A DNA stretch of 64,000 bases from Streptacidiphilus pinicola. GTDB lineage: Bacteria; Actinomycetota; Actinomycetes; Streptomycetales; Streptomycetaceae. Below the pieces are notes generated by a model. The model worked only from the letters and a program-made list of their open reading frames with translations. It was not told where the DNA came from and ran no database searches. Each line of letters starts with the position of its first letter. Positions within the stretch are counted from its first letter, which is position 1. Shown here piece after piece: positions 26,289 through 34,556 of this stretch. Location: NCBI RefSeq assembly GCF_003258295.1, contig NZ_QKYN01000023.1:1-64000 (forward strand), read 5' to 3'. A program made the translations under genes and the position numbers.

Positions 26289-27527
26289 ATGGCCGCCACC
26301 GAGTTCGAGATGCCACTCGTCAACGACCCGTCGTTCAAGGCCGACGCCCACGCCCGCTATATCGGGCTGCGCACCCGCGGCCCGGTCCAGGTGGTGGCGC
26401 AGCCCAGCGGGCTCGACCTCTACCTGGTCCTCGACCACGAGCTCGCCCGCGTCGCGCTCACCCACCCGGACCTGGTCAAGGACCCAGCGGTCGGCCGGGC
26501 GGGCCTCGACGCCGCGGGCATCGTCTCCTACCAGGGCAGCGGCCAGGGCCTAGGCGCCAACATGCTGATGGCCGACCCGCCGGACCACGCCCGCCTGCGC
26601 GGCCCCGTCGCCCGCGCCTTCACCCCGCGCCGGGTGGAGTCGCTGCGCCCGCGCGTCCAGGAGCTCGCGGACGCGCTCGTCGACGCGATCGAGGCCAAGG
26701 CCGCCGCGGGCGAACCGATCGACCTGGTCGAGGACTTCACCGGTCCGCTGCCCATCATGGTGATCTGCGAACTGCTGGGTGTGCCCGACGAAGCCCGCGA
26801 GCACTTCCGCGCCTGGACGCTCGCCGCCGTCTCCGGCGGCTCCTCGACGCCGTCCGTCGCGCAGCAGGACGGCATGCTCGCCATCAACCGGTACCTCGCC
26901 GAGCTGATCGCGACGAAGCAGGCCGCGCCGGACCCTGGCGACGACCTTCTCGCCGCGCTGATCCGTGTCAACGCGGAGGACGAGGGTGCGCTCACCGCCG
27001 AGGAGCTGCTCGGCACCGCCGTCATGCTGCTCGTCGCCGGCCACGAGACCACCGTCAACCTGCTGGGCAACGCCGCGGCCGCGCTCCTCGACCACCCCGA
27101 GCAGGCCGCCCTGCTGCGCGAGAAGCCCGAGCTGCTGCCCGGCGCGATCGAGGAGTTCCTCCGCTTCGACGCCCCCGTCGACCAGACGCCGCTGCGTTTC
27201 GCCGCGTGCGACGTCGAGCTCGGCGGCGTCCTCATCCCCAAGGGCAGCGCCCTCTCCGTCTCCCTCGCCGCGGTCGGCCGCGACCCGTCCCTCACCCCGA
27301 ACCCCGCCGAGCTCGACGTCACCCGCCCCGACGGCCGCCACCTCTCCTTCGGCCACGGCATCCACTACTGCGTCGGCGCCCCCCTGGCCCGCCTGGAGGG
27401 CGTGATCGCGGTGGGGACGATGCTGCGACGCCTCCCCAGCCTGCGGCTGGTGGGCAGGTACGCGGACCTGAACTGGACGGTCGGCGGCATCATGCACGGC
27501 CCGCAGGCCATTCCGGCGACGCTTTAG
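26289..27527 (+). CDS. Cytochrome P450
   Basis: This 412-residue soluble class I P450 has the I-helix oxygen-binding motif AGHETT, the K-helix ExxR in EEFLRF, and the heme loop FGHGIHYCVGAPLARLE with Cys361 as the thiolate ligand. The ATG at 26289 has GGGGA upstream. It hydroxylates or oxidises an unknown substrate using a ferredoxin and reductase encoded elsewhere; none is next to it. The divergent SDR is the only candidate partner. A small inverted repeat, TCACG-AG-CGTGA (26179-26190), lies in the shared spacer. Confidence 0.95.
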   Translation: MAATEFEMPLVNDPSFKADAHARYIGLRTRGPVQVVAQPSGLDLYLVLDHELARVALTHPDLVKDPAVGRAGLDAAGIVSYQGSGQGLGANMLMADPPDHARLRGPVARAFTPRRVESLRPRVQELADALVDAIEAKAAAGEPIDLVEDFTGPLPIMVICELLGVPDEAREHFRAWTLAAVSGGSSTPSVAQQDGMLAINRYLAELIATKQAAPDPGDDLLAALIRVNAEDEGALTAEELLGTAVMLLVAGHETTVNLLGNAAAALLDHPEQAALLREKPELLPGAIEEFLRFDAPVDQTPLRFAACDVELGGVLIPKGSALSVSLAAVGRDPSLTPNPAELDVTRPDGRHLSFGHGIHYCVGAPLARLEGVIAVGTMLRRLPSLRLVGRYADLNWTVGGIMHGPQAIPATL

Positions 27528-27651
27528 TTGCACCACCCGGAGCCTGGCGCCCCTGAGGTCGCTGCCACCTGGGCCCGTCGAAACCTTAGAGAAGTCTGAC
27601 GAAGCCCCTTCCGCCCTGTTCAGCGCGTCGGCGCAGTGGTGGGATGGAGGC

Positions 27652-28380
27652 ATGGAGCAACGGGGTCGGCAGCGCCTGGGCAAACCCGTCGGGAGACGGG
27701 TCGTGCTCGGCGTGCTCGCGCTCGGCGCCGCGGGCGTGGCCTTCGGGGCCAAGGCGCAGAGTGGGCTGGACGGCATACTCGCCCAGGTCAGCGCCAAGGA
27801 CCCGACGGGCCTGACCGGCCTGCTCCCGGGCGGCGGCGGGTTCCGGTTCTATTCCGTGGCCGACTCGATCCCGCACCGCAGCGCGGCCGACTACCGGCTG
27901 ACCGTCGACGGCCTGGTGGACCGCCCGGCCACGTACACGCTCGCCGACCTGCAGGCGATGCAGCAGACCCGGCTGGTCAAGGACGTCCAGTGCGTGACCG
28001 GCTGGCGGGTGCCCAACACCGAGTTCTCCGGCGTACTGCTGCGCGACCTGCTGGACATGGCGGGAGTCCAGAAGCAGGGCACCGCGATCAAGTTCACCTG
28101 CTTCGACGGCGTCTACACCGAGAGCCTGACCCTCGACGAGGCGCGGCGCAGCGACATCCTGGTGGCGCACCAGATGAACGGCTCGCCGGTGACGGACGCG
28201 CACGGCGGTCCGGTGCGGCTGTACGTCGCGCCGATGTACTTCTACAAGTCGGCCAAGTGGCTCTCCGGCATCACGGTGACCTCGCAGGTCGAACCCGGCT
28301 ACTGGGAGCACTACGGCTATGACGTCGAGGCCTGGGTCGGCCGTTCCAACGGACGCAACGATGCCCCGACCTCCGGCTGA
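27652..28380 (+). CDS. Molybdopterin-dependent oxidoreductase (sulfite oxidase-type domain)
   Basis: This 242-residue protein has an N-terminal GRRVVLGVLALGAAGVAFG segment that may be a Tat-type signal or a membrane anchor. The body is the oxidoreductase molybdopterin domain, with DYRLTVDGLVDRPATYTLADL and the presumed Mo-ligand Cys in DVQCVTGW. It ends in GYWEHYGYDVEAWVG. Relatives include sulfite oxidases and MsrP. The next gene, overlapping by 20 bases, encodes a cytochrome b-type membrane protein, so the pair probably forms a membrane-linked oxidoreductase. The 124-base gap upstream holds only a weak copy of the dispersed repeat core. Confidence 0.9.
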   Translation: MEQRGRQRLGKPVGRRVVLGVLALGAAGVAFGAKAQSGLDGILAQVSAKDPTGLTGLLPGGGGFRFYSVADSIPHRSAADYRLTVDGLVDRPATYTLADLQAMQQTRLVKDVQCVTGWRVPNTEFSGVLLRDLLDMAGVQKQGTAIKFTCFDGVYTESLTLDEARRSDILVAHQMNGSPVTDAHGGPVRLYVAPMYFYKSAKWLSGITVTSQVEPGYWEHYGYDVEAWVGRSNGRNDAPTSG

Positions 28381-29032
28381 GCCGACCGAACAGGTGCTGC
28401 GCCCCGACGAGCTGCGCCGGTTCACCACCGCCGAGCGCTGGGTGCACCGGACGACGGCCGTGACGATGATGGTCGCCATCGTCACCGCGGCCTTCCTCTA
28501 CCTGCCGCAGCTCGCGGAGCTGGTCGGCCGGCGGCGGCTGTTGGTGACGGTGCACGAGTGGAGCGGGGTGCTGCTGCCGCTGCCGCTGGCCGTCGGGCTG
28601 GGTTTCCGCTCGGTACGGGCCGACCTGCGGCGGCTGAACCGGTTCCGGCCCGAGGACCACGGCTGGGCCTGGCGGGCGATGCGGCACGGCACCCGGCGCG
28701 CGGGACCGGCCGGCAAGTTCAACGCCGGGCAGAAGCTCTACGCGGCCTTCGTGGCCGGTTCGACGCTGGTCATGGTCGGCACCGGGCTGATCCTCTGGTT
28801 CCCGCACCTGGCCGCGCTCGACGTGCGCACCGGGGCGACCTTCGTCCACGACTGGCTGGCGCTGGTGATCGGCGTGCTGGTGCTGGGGCATCTGCGGATG
28901 GCGTTCAAGGACCCGGAGTCCCGGCACGGCATGCGCACCGGCCGGGTCGGCCGCGCCTGGGCGCGCCGCGAGCACACGCTCTGGGAGCGCGAGGAGCGCC
29001 CCCAGGACGAGGGCGGGCCGGCGGGCGACTGA
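28361..29032 (+). CDS. Cytochrome b-type membrane subunit
   Basis: This 223-residue protein has four membrane helices, with histidines in positions expected for b-heme ligands: ERWVHRTTA, TVHEWSG, FVHDWLAL and VLGHLRMAF. It resembles the diheme cytochrome b561/b6-type subunits that carry electrons to molybdenum enzymes. The ATG at 28361 lies inside the end of the molybdopterin gene, so the two are translationally coupled. The C-terminus is basic, then acidic (REERPQDEGG). Heme assignment is by pattern. Confidence 0.88.
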   Translation: MPRPPAEPTEQVLRPDELRRFTTAERWVHRTTAVTMMVAIVTAAFLYLPQLAELVGRRRLLVTVHEWSGVLLPLPLAVGLGFRSVRADLRRLNRFRPEDHGWAWRAMRHGTRRAGPAGKFNAGQKLYAAFVAGSTLVMVGTGLILWFPHLAALDVRTGATFVHDWLALVIGVLVLGHLRMAFKDPESRHGMRTGRVGRAWARREHTLWEREERPQDEGGPAGD

Positions 29033-29039
29033 CGGGCGG

Positions 29040-29651
29040 TCAGGGAGCAGTGGTCGCCAGGGGGGCGGGCTCCTTGGCGAGCAGAGCGAACGCGGCGTCC
29101 AGGCAGGCGGCGGAGCGGGCCGGGTCGGGGTGGACCTTGCTGACGATCTGCACGCCCTGGACCAAGGTGATCAGCAGGCGCGCGCCGTCCTCCGGGGTGA
29201 CGGACGCGGAGAGCTCGCCGTCGCGCGCGGCGCGTTCGAGTTGGCGGGTGAACGCCTCCTCCGCGATCCGCAGGCTGCGGCGGACCAGCCGGGCGACCTC
29301 GTCGTCGTGGGGCAGGAGCTCCGCGATGCTGTTGACGCTGAAGCACCCGGCGTTTCCGCACGCGGCGTCCGCCGCCAGCAGCCGGCCGAGGACGGCGCGT
29401 AGCTGCGCGACGGCGGGGCCCTCGTCGTCGAGTGCCGTGGCCAGCAGCGTGTTCTGGCGGTCCAGGTAGCGGGCGAGGGCACGGACGAACAGCTGGTGCT
29501 TGTCGCCGAAGGCGGCGTAGATCGAGCCGCGGCCCAGACCCAGCTCCTCCACCAGGTCGCTCATGGCGGTGGCCTCGTAGCCCTTGCGCCAGAAGAGCAG
29601 CATCGCGCGGTCGAGGATCGCGTCTTCGTCGAATGTGCGGGGCCTGGCCAT
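29040..29651 (-). CDS. TetR-family repressor
   Basis: This 203-residue TetR regulator has an N-terminal helix-turn-helix (ILDRAMLLFWRKGYEATAMSDLVEELGLGRGSIYAAFGDKHQLF) and a C-terminal effector domain with FSVNSIAELLPHDDEV and Cys residues in AACGNAGCF. The ATG at 29651 is used. It is divergent from a quinone oxidoreductase gene, and the 102-base spacer holds palindromes typical of TetR operators. This makes the oxidoreductase its likely target and suggests self-regulation. An electrophile or redox signal would fit the enzyme, but the inducer is unknown. Confidence 0.92.
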   Translation of the reverse strand: MARPRTFDEDAILDRAMLLFWRKGYEATAMSDLVEELGLGRGSIYAAFGDKHQLFVRALARYLDRQNTLLATALDDEGPAVAQLRAVLGRLLAADAACGNAGCFSVNSIAELLPHDDEVARLVRRSLRIAEEAFTRQLERAARDGELSASVTPEDGARLLITLVQGVQIVSKVHPDPARSAACLDAAFALLAKEPAPLATTAP

Positions 29652-29671
29652 GGCATCACGGTAGCACGATA

Positions 29672-29727
29672 TTGACCGCTCGTTCCAGAACGGGTAGGTT
29701 ATGGAACGAGCGGTCCTGAACCGCTCG
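29672..29727 (+). promoter_or_regulatory. Promoter overlapped by TetR operator palindromes
   Basis: TTGACC (29672-29677) and TAGGTT (29695-29700) are spaced by 17 bases, a good housekeeping promoter for the gene at 29754. A perfect 14-base inverted repeat, GACCGCTCGTTCCA (29674-29687) and TGGAACGAGCGGTC (29702-29715), brackets its -10 region. A second repeat, CGAGCGGT-cctga-ACCGCTCG, lies at 29707-29727. A TetR protein bound here would block the promoter. The repeats are seen directly; repression is inferred. Confidence 0.65.
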
Positions 29728-29753
29728 ACATCCGATGCGATCAAGGAGTTCCC

Positions 29754-30689
29754 ATGAAGGCAGCAGTCATCGACCAGTACGGCCAGGTCGCGGACGTCGT
29801 GACGGTCGCCGAGCGGCCGGTGCCCGCTGTCGGCCCGCGCGACGTGCTGATCCAGGCGCGTGCCGCCGGCGTCAACCCGGTGGACCACCTGATCATCAAG
29901 GGCTTCCTGCGCGCCGGTGAGCTCACGCAGCCTCTCGTCGTCGGCAGCGAGGTGGCCGGCGTCGTCGCCGAGGTCGGTGGTGAGGTCACCGGTTTCGCCG
30001 TCGGCGACGAGGTGTTCGCCAGGGTCGATCCCCGCGTCGGCGCGGCGTTCGCCGAGTACGTGGCCGTCGACCAGTCCCTGGTCGCCGCCAAGCCGCGGGC
30101 GCTGTCCTTCACCGAGGCGGCCTCGCTGCCGCTGGTCGGGCTCACCGCGTGGCAGGCGCTCACCGAGCAGTCCCAGGTCGGACCGGACACCACGGTCCTG
30201 ATCCACGGTGGCGCCGGCGGTGTCGGCTCGGTCGCCGTCCAGCTGGCCAAGCACCTCGGTGCCCACGTCGTGGCCACCGCGAGCGCCGACAGCGCCGAGC
30301 TCGTCCGCAAGCTCGGTGCCGATCAGGTCATCGACTACCGCACCGAGCAGTTCGACGAGGTCCTCTCCGGCGTCGACGTCGTGTTCGACACCGTCGGCGG
30401 CCAGACCCAGGACCGCTCGTTCGCGGTCCTCAAGCCCGGCGGCGTTCTCGTGTCGATCGTCCCGATCGCCGACGCGGAGGCCAAGCAGGCCCAGTGGAAC
30501 GTCGACGCCCGCTCCTTCATGATGCGCCCGCACGGCGAGCAGTTGGCCGCTCTGGCCCGGCTGGTGGAATCCGGGGAACTGCAGCCGCTGGTGGAGACGA
30601 CCTTCCCGTTGGCCGACGCCTCCGAGGCGCTGCAGAAGGTGGAGCGCGGCGGCGCCCGCGGCAAGACCGTCATCACCATCCCGGCCTGA
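29754..30689 (+). CDS. NADP-dependent quinone oxidoreductase-like protein (zinc-free MDR)
   Basis: This 311-residue medium-chain dehydrogenase/reductase has the NADP-binding segment HGGAGGVGSVAVQLAKHLG, GSEVAGVVAEVG in the catalytic domain, and the family C-terminus SGELQPLVETTFPLADASEAL. It lacks the Cys/His zinc ligands of alcohol dehydrogenases, so it fits the quinone oxidoreductase/zeta-crystallin group that reduces quinones or enones. ATG 29754 has AAGGAG upstream. It is divergent from, and probably repressed by, the TetR gene. Confidence 0.92.
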   Translation: MKAAVIDQYGQVADVVTVAERPVPAVGPRDVLIQARAAGVNPVDHLIIKGFLRAGELTQPLVVGSEVAGVVAEVGGEVTGFAVGDEVFARVDPRVGAAFAEYVAVDQSLVAAKPRALSFTEAASLPLVGLTAWQALTEQSQVGPDTTVLIHGGAGGVGSVAVQLAKHLGAHVVATASADSAELVRKLGADQVIDYRTEQFDEVLSGVDVVFDTVGGQTQDRSFAVLKPGGVLVSIVPIADAEAKQAQWNVDARSFMMRPHGEQLAALARLVESGELQPLVETTFPLADASEALQKVERGGARGKTVITIPA

Positions 30690-30693
30690 CGGC

Positions 30694-31287
30694 TCAGGCC
30701 TGCCAGGCGGGGTCGCGGCCGAGCAGCAGCAGGACCTTGTCGAAGTCGCCGGGAGGCGCGCCCGGCAGCACCGGGGCGAACGCGCGGCCCGGTGCTCGGT
30801 AGGCCTCGTCCGCCGGCACGAACGTGGCGGCCTGGCGCGTGGGCGCGAGCAGTTCCTCCGGGCAGTCGAAGGGCCGGCCCAACGCGCGGGCCAGGTCCCA
30901 GCCGTGGACCACGGTGTCGAGCAGGTGGAAGCCGATCGCCTGGGTGGCCGGGAAGGCGTGCCCAGGGAGGATCTCCGGCAGGGCGAGGGTGCGGGACTGC
31001 GTCTCGGCCTCCGTGAAGGCCGCGGTCAGCGCCTTGGCGGAGTGGAGGTACGCGGCCGACAGGTCGGTGCCGGGCGGGAGGGGGCGGTCGTCGAACGCGC
31101 CCGGCGCGTCGCCGCGCCCGTACGCGGCCTCGGCGAAGCCGTCCTGCTGGCCGATGACGTGCTCCAGCAAGCGGCGCACGTGCCACTCGGCGCAGGGGGT
31201 GGGGCGGTTGAGGTCCTCGGGCCGCACGGCGGCCACCAGCGGAGTGAGCAGGGCCAGCGCCCTGGAATGCAGGGTTGCGAGCGTCAT
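30694..31287 (-). CDS. DinB-like / TIGR03086-type metal-binding protein
   Basis: This 197-residue protein resembles the TIGR03086 family within the DinB/MDMPI (mycothiol-dependent) superfamily: CAEWHVRRLLEHVIGQQ near residue 32 and GFHLLDTVVHGWDLARALG near 120. Together these give the three-histidine metal site. The C-terminus is LPGAPPGDFDKVLLLLGRDP, common in this group. Members use mycothiol or bind a metal; the substrate is unknown. It is 68 bases downstream of a TetR gene on the same strand, and an operator-like palindrome lies between. Its stop faces the convergent quinone-reductase stop four bases away. Confidence 0.82.
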   Translation of the reverse strand: MTLATLHSRALALLTPLVAAVRPEDLNRPTPCAEWHVRRLLEHVIGQQDGFAEAAYGRGDAPGAFDDRPLPPGTDLSAAYLHSAKALTAAFTEAETQSRTLALPEILPGHAFPATQAIGFHLLDTVVHGWDLARALGRPFDCPEELLAPTRQAATFVPADEAYRAPGRAFAPVLPGAPPGDFDKVLLLLGRDPAWQA

Positions 31288-31301
31288 GCCGACAAAAGTA
31301 G

Positions 31302-31315
31302 CACGACCGTTCGTG
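31302..31315. promoter_or_regulatory. Operator-like palindrome upstream of the DinB-like gene
   Basis: CACGA (31302-31306) and TCGTG (31311-31315) are separated by CCGT, 15 bases upstream of the start at 31287. The sequence is similar to half-sites seen in TetR operators, and the closest upstream gene is a TetR regulator. The repeat is short, so confidence is modest. Confidence 0.35.
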
Positions 31316-31355
31316 TAGTTTTTGGCTGATGGCCCGTCACGGTGTGCTCGGCGGG

Positions 31356-31967
31356 CTACTCCGTGCGCAGCAGGCGCCGCACGGCGCGCCTTGCGCACTG
31401 GTACGGCGCCTCGTCGTCGTGCAGCAGGGACATGGCGTTCGCGAACTCCAGCATCGCCTGCACCTCGAAGCAGAGCTGCTCGACGTCGGTGTCCCGCGGC
31501 AACTCCCCGGCCGCGCAAGCGGCCTGCAGCTGATCGGTGATCAGTTGCCGCCAGGTGCGGCTGCCTTCGCCCAGCGCATCCCGGACCCGGCCCGGCTGGG
31601 CGTCGAACTCCGCACCCACGGCGTAGAAGAAGCAGCCGCCGGCGAAGACGCGGGTGCGGGAGTACTCCAACCAGCCCTCCAGCAGCACGAGCAGGCGCTC
31701 CACCCCGGCCGGCCGGTCCAGCGCGGGGGCGATCACGTGGTCGTGGTAGACCCGCTCCGCCGCCCGCACGGTCGCCAGCTGCAGCTCCTCCTTGGAGCCG
31801 AACAGCGCGAAGACCCCGCTCTTGCTGAGCTCCAACTCGCCTGCCAGGCGCCCGATCGAGAGCGCGGCGAGGCCCTCGACCGAGGCGATCCGCATGGCGT
31901 GGGCCAGCACAAGCCGACGGGTCTCGTTGCCCTTGAGGACTCGGCCGTCGGTCGTGGGACCGGTCAT
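31356..31967 (-). CDS. TetR-family regulator, second of an overlapping pair
   Basis: This 203-residue TetR protein has an N-terminal HTH (IGRLAGELELSKSGVFALFGSKEELQ) and a C-terminal domain with FAGGCFFYAVGAEFDAQPGRVRD, as in the YxaF/AcrR-like group. Its ATG overlaps the stop of the upstream TetR gene by ATGA, so the two regulators are coupled. The next gene downstream encodes a DinB-like protein preceded by a short palindrome, which could be its target. Having two different TetR repressors in one operon is unusual; they may form a regulatory cascade or act on neighbouring operons on both sides. Confidence 0.9.
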   Translation of the reverse strand: MTGPTTDGRVLKGNETRRLVLAHAMRIASVEGLAALSIGRLAGELELSKSGVFALFGSKEELQLATVRAAERVYHDHVIAPALDRPAGVERLLVLLEGWLEYSRTRVFAGGCFFYAVGAEFDAQPGRVRDALGEGSRTWRQLITDQLQAACAAGELPRDTDVEQLCFEVQAMLEFANAMSLLHDDEAPYQCARRAVRRLLRTE

Positions 31968-32695
31968 CCGGCGTTCCGCGCGCGCTCGATGCGGACCGCG
32001 ACCCCGTCCAGGAAGGTGGAGAGGACGAGGGCGAAGACGCCGTCGTCGTCGCGGAACAGCTCGGTCAGGCGCGGTGCGCTGCGGTGCAGCAGCGGGAACT
32101 CGTCCTCCGGCAGCATGCCGTACTTGACCGCCCAGGCCGCCTCGTCCTTCTCCTGGGCCTGCGGGTCAAGGATCGAGAAGGCGGCGGTGTACTGGGTCAT
32201 CGCCAAGGTCAGGTCCAACAGGGCGCGGTAGCACTCCGCCGCCTCCACGACCGGCAGACCGGCGCGGTGCAGCACCGAGATCAGCTGCTCGACGCTGTGC
32301 GTCTCGGCCGGGCTGGCGGTGGTGCGCGCCGCGGCCAGGACGGCGAGGGCCGGGCGGGCGAGGTAGGAGGTGCGCACGCTCTGCGCGGTGACGGTCAGCC
32401 AGGCGCGCCAGTCGTCGGCCGGGCCGTCGGGCAGCGCCTGACGGGCCAGCTCGATGCCCTCCTGGATCGTCAGATCCGTGAGGGCGAGCACGAGTTCGTC
32501 CTTGTCCCGGAAGTGGCGGTAGACGGCGGTCGGGTCCGCGCCGAGCTCCTTGCCGAGCCGGCTGAAGGTGAGCTGGCCGCCGCCCTCGGGAGAGCACAGC
32601 CGCAGCGCGGCCTCCAGGATCGACTCGCGGGTGAGCGTGACGCGTCGTTTGTTCGCCTGCCCAGCCGTTGACTGCTCCGCCACTCGGGCCTCCAC
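31964..32695 (-). CDS. TetR-family regulator (TetR_C-type)
   Basis: This 243-residue regulator has an HTH with LTFSRLGKELGADPTAVYRHFRDKDELV, matching the TetR/ActII subgroup with a long C-terminal domain. Its GTG start has GAGGAGGGG five bases upstream. It is divergent from the amidohydrolase/peptide-importer operon. A perfect palindrome with a central base (32772-32790) lies in the spacer, about 80 bases from each start, and is the best operator candidate. The downstream overlap with a second TetR gene ties both regulators together. The ligand is unknown; a peptide or amide related to the transporter cargo would be logical. Confidence 0.92.
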   Translation of the reverse strand: MEARVAEQSTAGQANKRRVTLTRESILEAALRLCSPEGGGQLTFSRLGKELGADPTAVYRHFRDKDELVLALTDLTIQEGIELARQALPDGPADDWRAWLTVTAQSVRTSYLARPALAVLAAARTTASPAETHSVEQLISVLHRAGLPVVEAAECYRALLDLTLAMTQYTAAFSILDPQAQEKDEAAWAVKYGMLPEDEFPLLHRSAPRLTELFRDDDGVFALVLSTFLDGVAVRIERARNAG

Positions 32696-32771
32696 GCGGG
32701 CCCCTCCTCAGATTCGCTCGGACGCCGCCCCGCCGCCGGGGCGTGCTTCATCCGATCGTAACGGGGTGCCG

Positions 32772-32790
32772 CTGTCAATGGCATTGACAG
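32772..32790. promoter_or_regulatory. Perfect palindromic operator overlapping a -35 element
   Basis: CTGTCAATGGCATTGACAG is a perfect 9-base inverted repeat around one central G. The right half contains TTGACA (32784-32789), a canonical -35 for the amidohydrolase operon; the matching -10 (TTTTCT near 32807) is weak. Binding here would block that promoter. It lies between the divergent TetR gene and its likely target operon. Confidence 0.65.
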
Positions 32791-32872
32791 GCTCGTTGTC
32801 AGGGGGTTTTCTTCTCTGCACACCGGGCGGCGTCGGCCCCCGTTCTGCGCACCCCCATGCCTTGGAGCGCTC

Positions 32873-34543
32873 GTGCACTCTGATCTCCCCACCGCTGACC
32901 TGGTCTTTCTGGGCGGCCCGGTCTACACGGTCGACCCGGCCCGCTCCTGGGCCGGGGCCGCCGCCGTCCGCGACGGCCGGATCCTCGCCGTCGGCCAGGA
33001 CCACGAGGTCCGGCCGCTGATCGGCCCGGAAACCGAGGTCGTCGACCTGACCGGCAAGCTGCTGCTGCCCGGCTTCCAGGACGCCCACGTCCACCCGGTG
33101 CTCGCCGGGACCACGCTGGCCCGCTGCAACCTGCACGACCTGACCACCAGCGCCCAGTACCTCCAGGCCGTCGCCGACTACGCGAGGGCCCACCCCGAGG
33201 CCGAGTGGATCACCGGCGGCGGCTGGTCCTTCCAGGCCTTCCCCGGCGGCATGCCGCACCGCTCGCTGCTCGCCGCCGTCGCCGCCGTCGGCGACCGCCC
33301 GGTCGCGCTGCCCGTCGCCGACGGCCACGCCCTCTGGGTCAACAGCCGCGCACTGGAACTCGCCGGCATCACCAAGGACACGCCGGACCCGGCCGACGGC
33401 CGGATCGAGCGGGACCCGGACGGAACCCCGAACGGCATGCTCCAGGAGGGCGCGGCCGAGCTGGTCACCCGTCACATGCCCGCCGCCACCGACGAGGACT
33501 TCTACCAGGGCCTGCTCGCGGGCCAGGCCTACCTGCACTCCTTCGGCATCACCGGCTGGCAGGACGCCGGCGTCGGCCCCAACTTCGGCACCGGCGACGT
33601 CTACGGTGCCTACCTGCGCGCCGACCGCGAGGGCACGCTGACCGCCCGCGTCCGCGGCGCGCAGTGGTGGGACCGCGAGGGCGGCCTGGAGCAGCTCGCG
33701 TTCTTCGAGCGGCGCCGCGCCGAGTCCGAGCAGGGCGGCGACCGCTTCCGCGCCGGGACCGTCAAGATGATGCTCGACGGCGTCGCCGAGAACCACACCG
33801 CGGCCATGCTGGAGCCCTACCTCGACGGCTGCGGCTGCTCCTCCGGCAACGCGGGCCTGGACTTCGTCGACCCCGAGAAGCTCGGCGGCTACGTCGCCGA
33901 ACTCGACGCCGCGGGCTTCCAGGTGCACTTCCACGCGCTCGGCGACCGTGCCGTGCGCAACGCGCTCGACGCCGTCGAGGAGGCGCTGCGCCGCAACGGC
34001 GACCGCGGCAACCGGCACCACCTCGCGCACCTCCAGGTGGTCCACCCCGAGGACATCGCCCGCTTCCGCGCCCTCGGCGCCACCGCCAACATCCAGCCGC
34101 TGTGGGCCTGCCACGAACCGCAGATGGACGAGCTGACCATCCCCTTCCTCGGCGAGCGCCGCTCCGGTTGGCAGTACCCGTTCGGCTCGCTGCTGCGCGC
34201 CGGGGTGCCGCTCGCCGCCGGCAGCGACTGGTCGGTCTCCACCCCGGACGTGATGGCCGGGGTCCACGTGGCCGTCAACCGCACCGGCGAGGAGGACCCG
34301 AACCGGGTCCTCGGCCCGGAGGAGCGGCTCGACCTCGGATCGGCGCTGGCCGCCTACACGGCCGGGACCGCGCGGATCAACCACCTCGACCACGTCACCG
34401 GCTCGGTCCAGACCGGCAAGTACGCCGACCTCGTCGTGCTCGACCGCAACCCCTTCGACGGGCCGGCCCAGGCCATCGCCGAGACCCGCGTGCTGCGCAC
34501 CTACGTCCAGGGCGGGCTGGTCCACGCCGCCGCCGAGCAGTGA
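32873..34543 (+). CDS. YtcJ-like amidohydrolase
   Basis: This 556-residue enzyme is of the amidohydrolase superfamily, YtcJ group. The metal-binding motif DAHVHP gives His72 and His74. A Lys in TVKMMLDGVAENHT is in the position of the bridging lysine, and further ligands appear in HFHALGD, HLAHLQ and GSDWSVS. It has no signal peptide and acts in the cytoplasm, hydrolysing an amide or related bond. It is followed after 13 bases by a full peptide-type ABC importer, which suggests that the importer brings in the substrate. GTG 32873 has GGAG upstream. Confidence 0.92.
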   Translation: MHSDLPTADLVFLGGPVYTVDPARSWAGAAAVRDGRILAVGQDHEVRPLIGPETEVVDLTGKLLLPGFQDAHVHPVLAGTTLARCNLHDLTTSAQYLQAVADYARAHPEAEWITGGGWSFQAFPGGMPHRSLLAAVAAVGDRPVALPVADGHALWVNSRALELAGITKDTPDPADGRIERDPDGTPNGMLQEGAAELVTRHMPAATDEDFYQGLLAGQAYLHSFGITGWQDAGVGPNFGTGDVYGAYLRADREGTLTARVRGAQWWDREGGLEQLAFFERRRAESEQGGDRFRAGTVKMMLDGVAENHTAAMLEPYLDGCGCSSGNAGLDFVDPEKLGGYVAELDAAGFQVHFHALGDRAVRNALDAVEEALRRNGDRGNRHHLAHLQVVHPEDIARFRALGATANIQPLWACHEPQMDELTIPFLGERRSGWQYPFGSLLRAGVPLAAGSDWSVSTPDVMAGVHVAVNRTGEEDPNRVLGPEERLDLGSALAAYTAGTARINHLDHVTGSVQTGKYADLVVLDRNPFDGPAQAIAETRVLRTYVQGGLVHAAAEQ

Positions 34544-34556
34544 GAAGGAGAGCCCA

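Noticed and set aside
25337-29032. A secondary-metabolite cluster around the P450
   Set aside because: No core synthase (PKS, NRPS, terpene or other) is present. The neighbours are an SDR and a molybdenum oxidoreductase pair that look like general metabolism.
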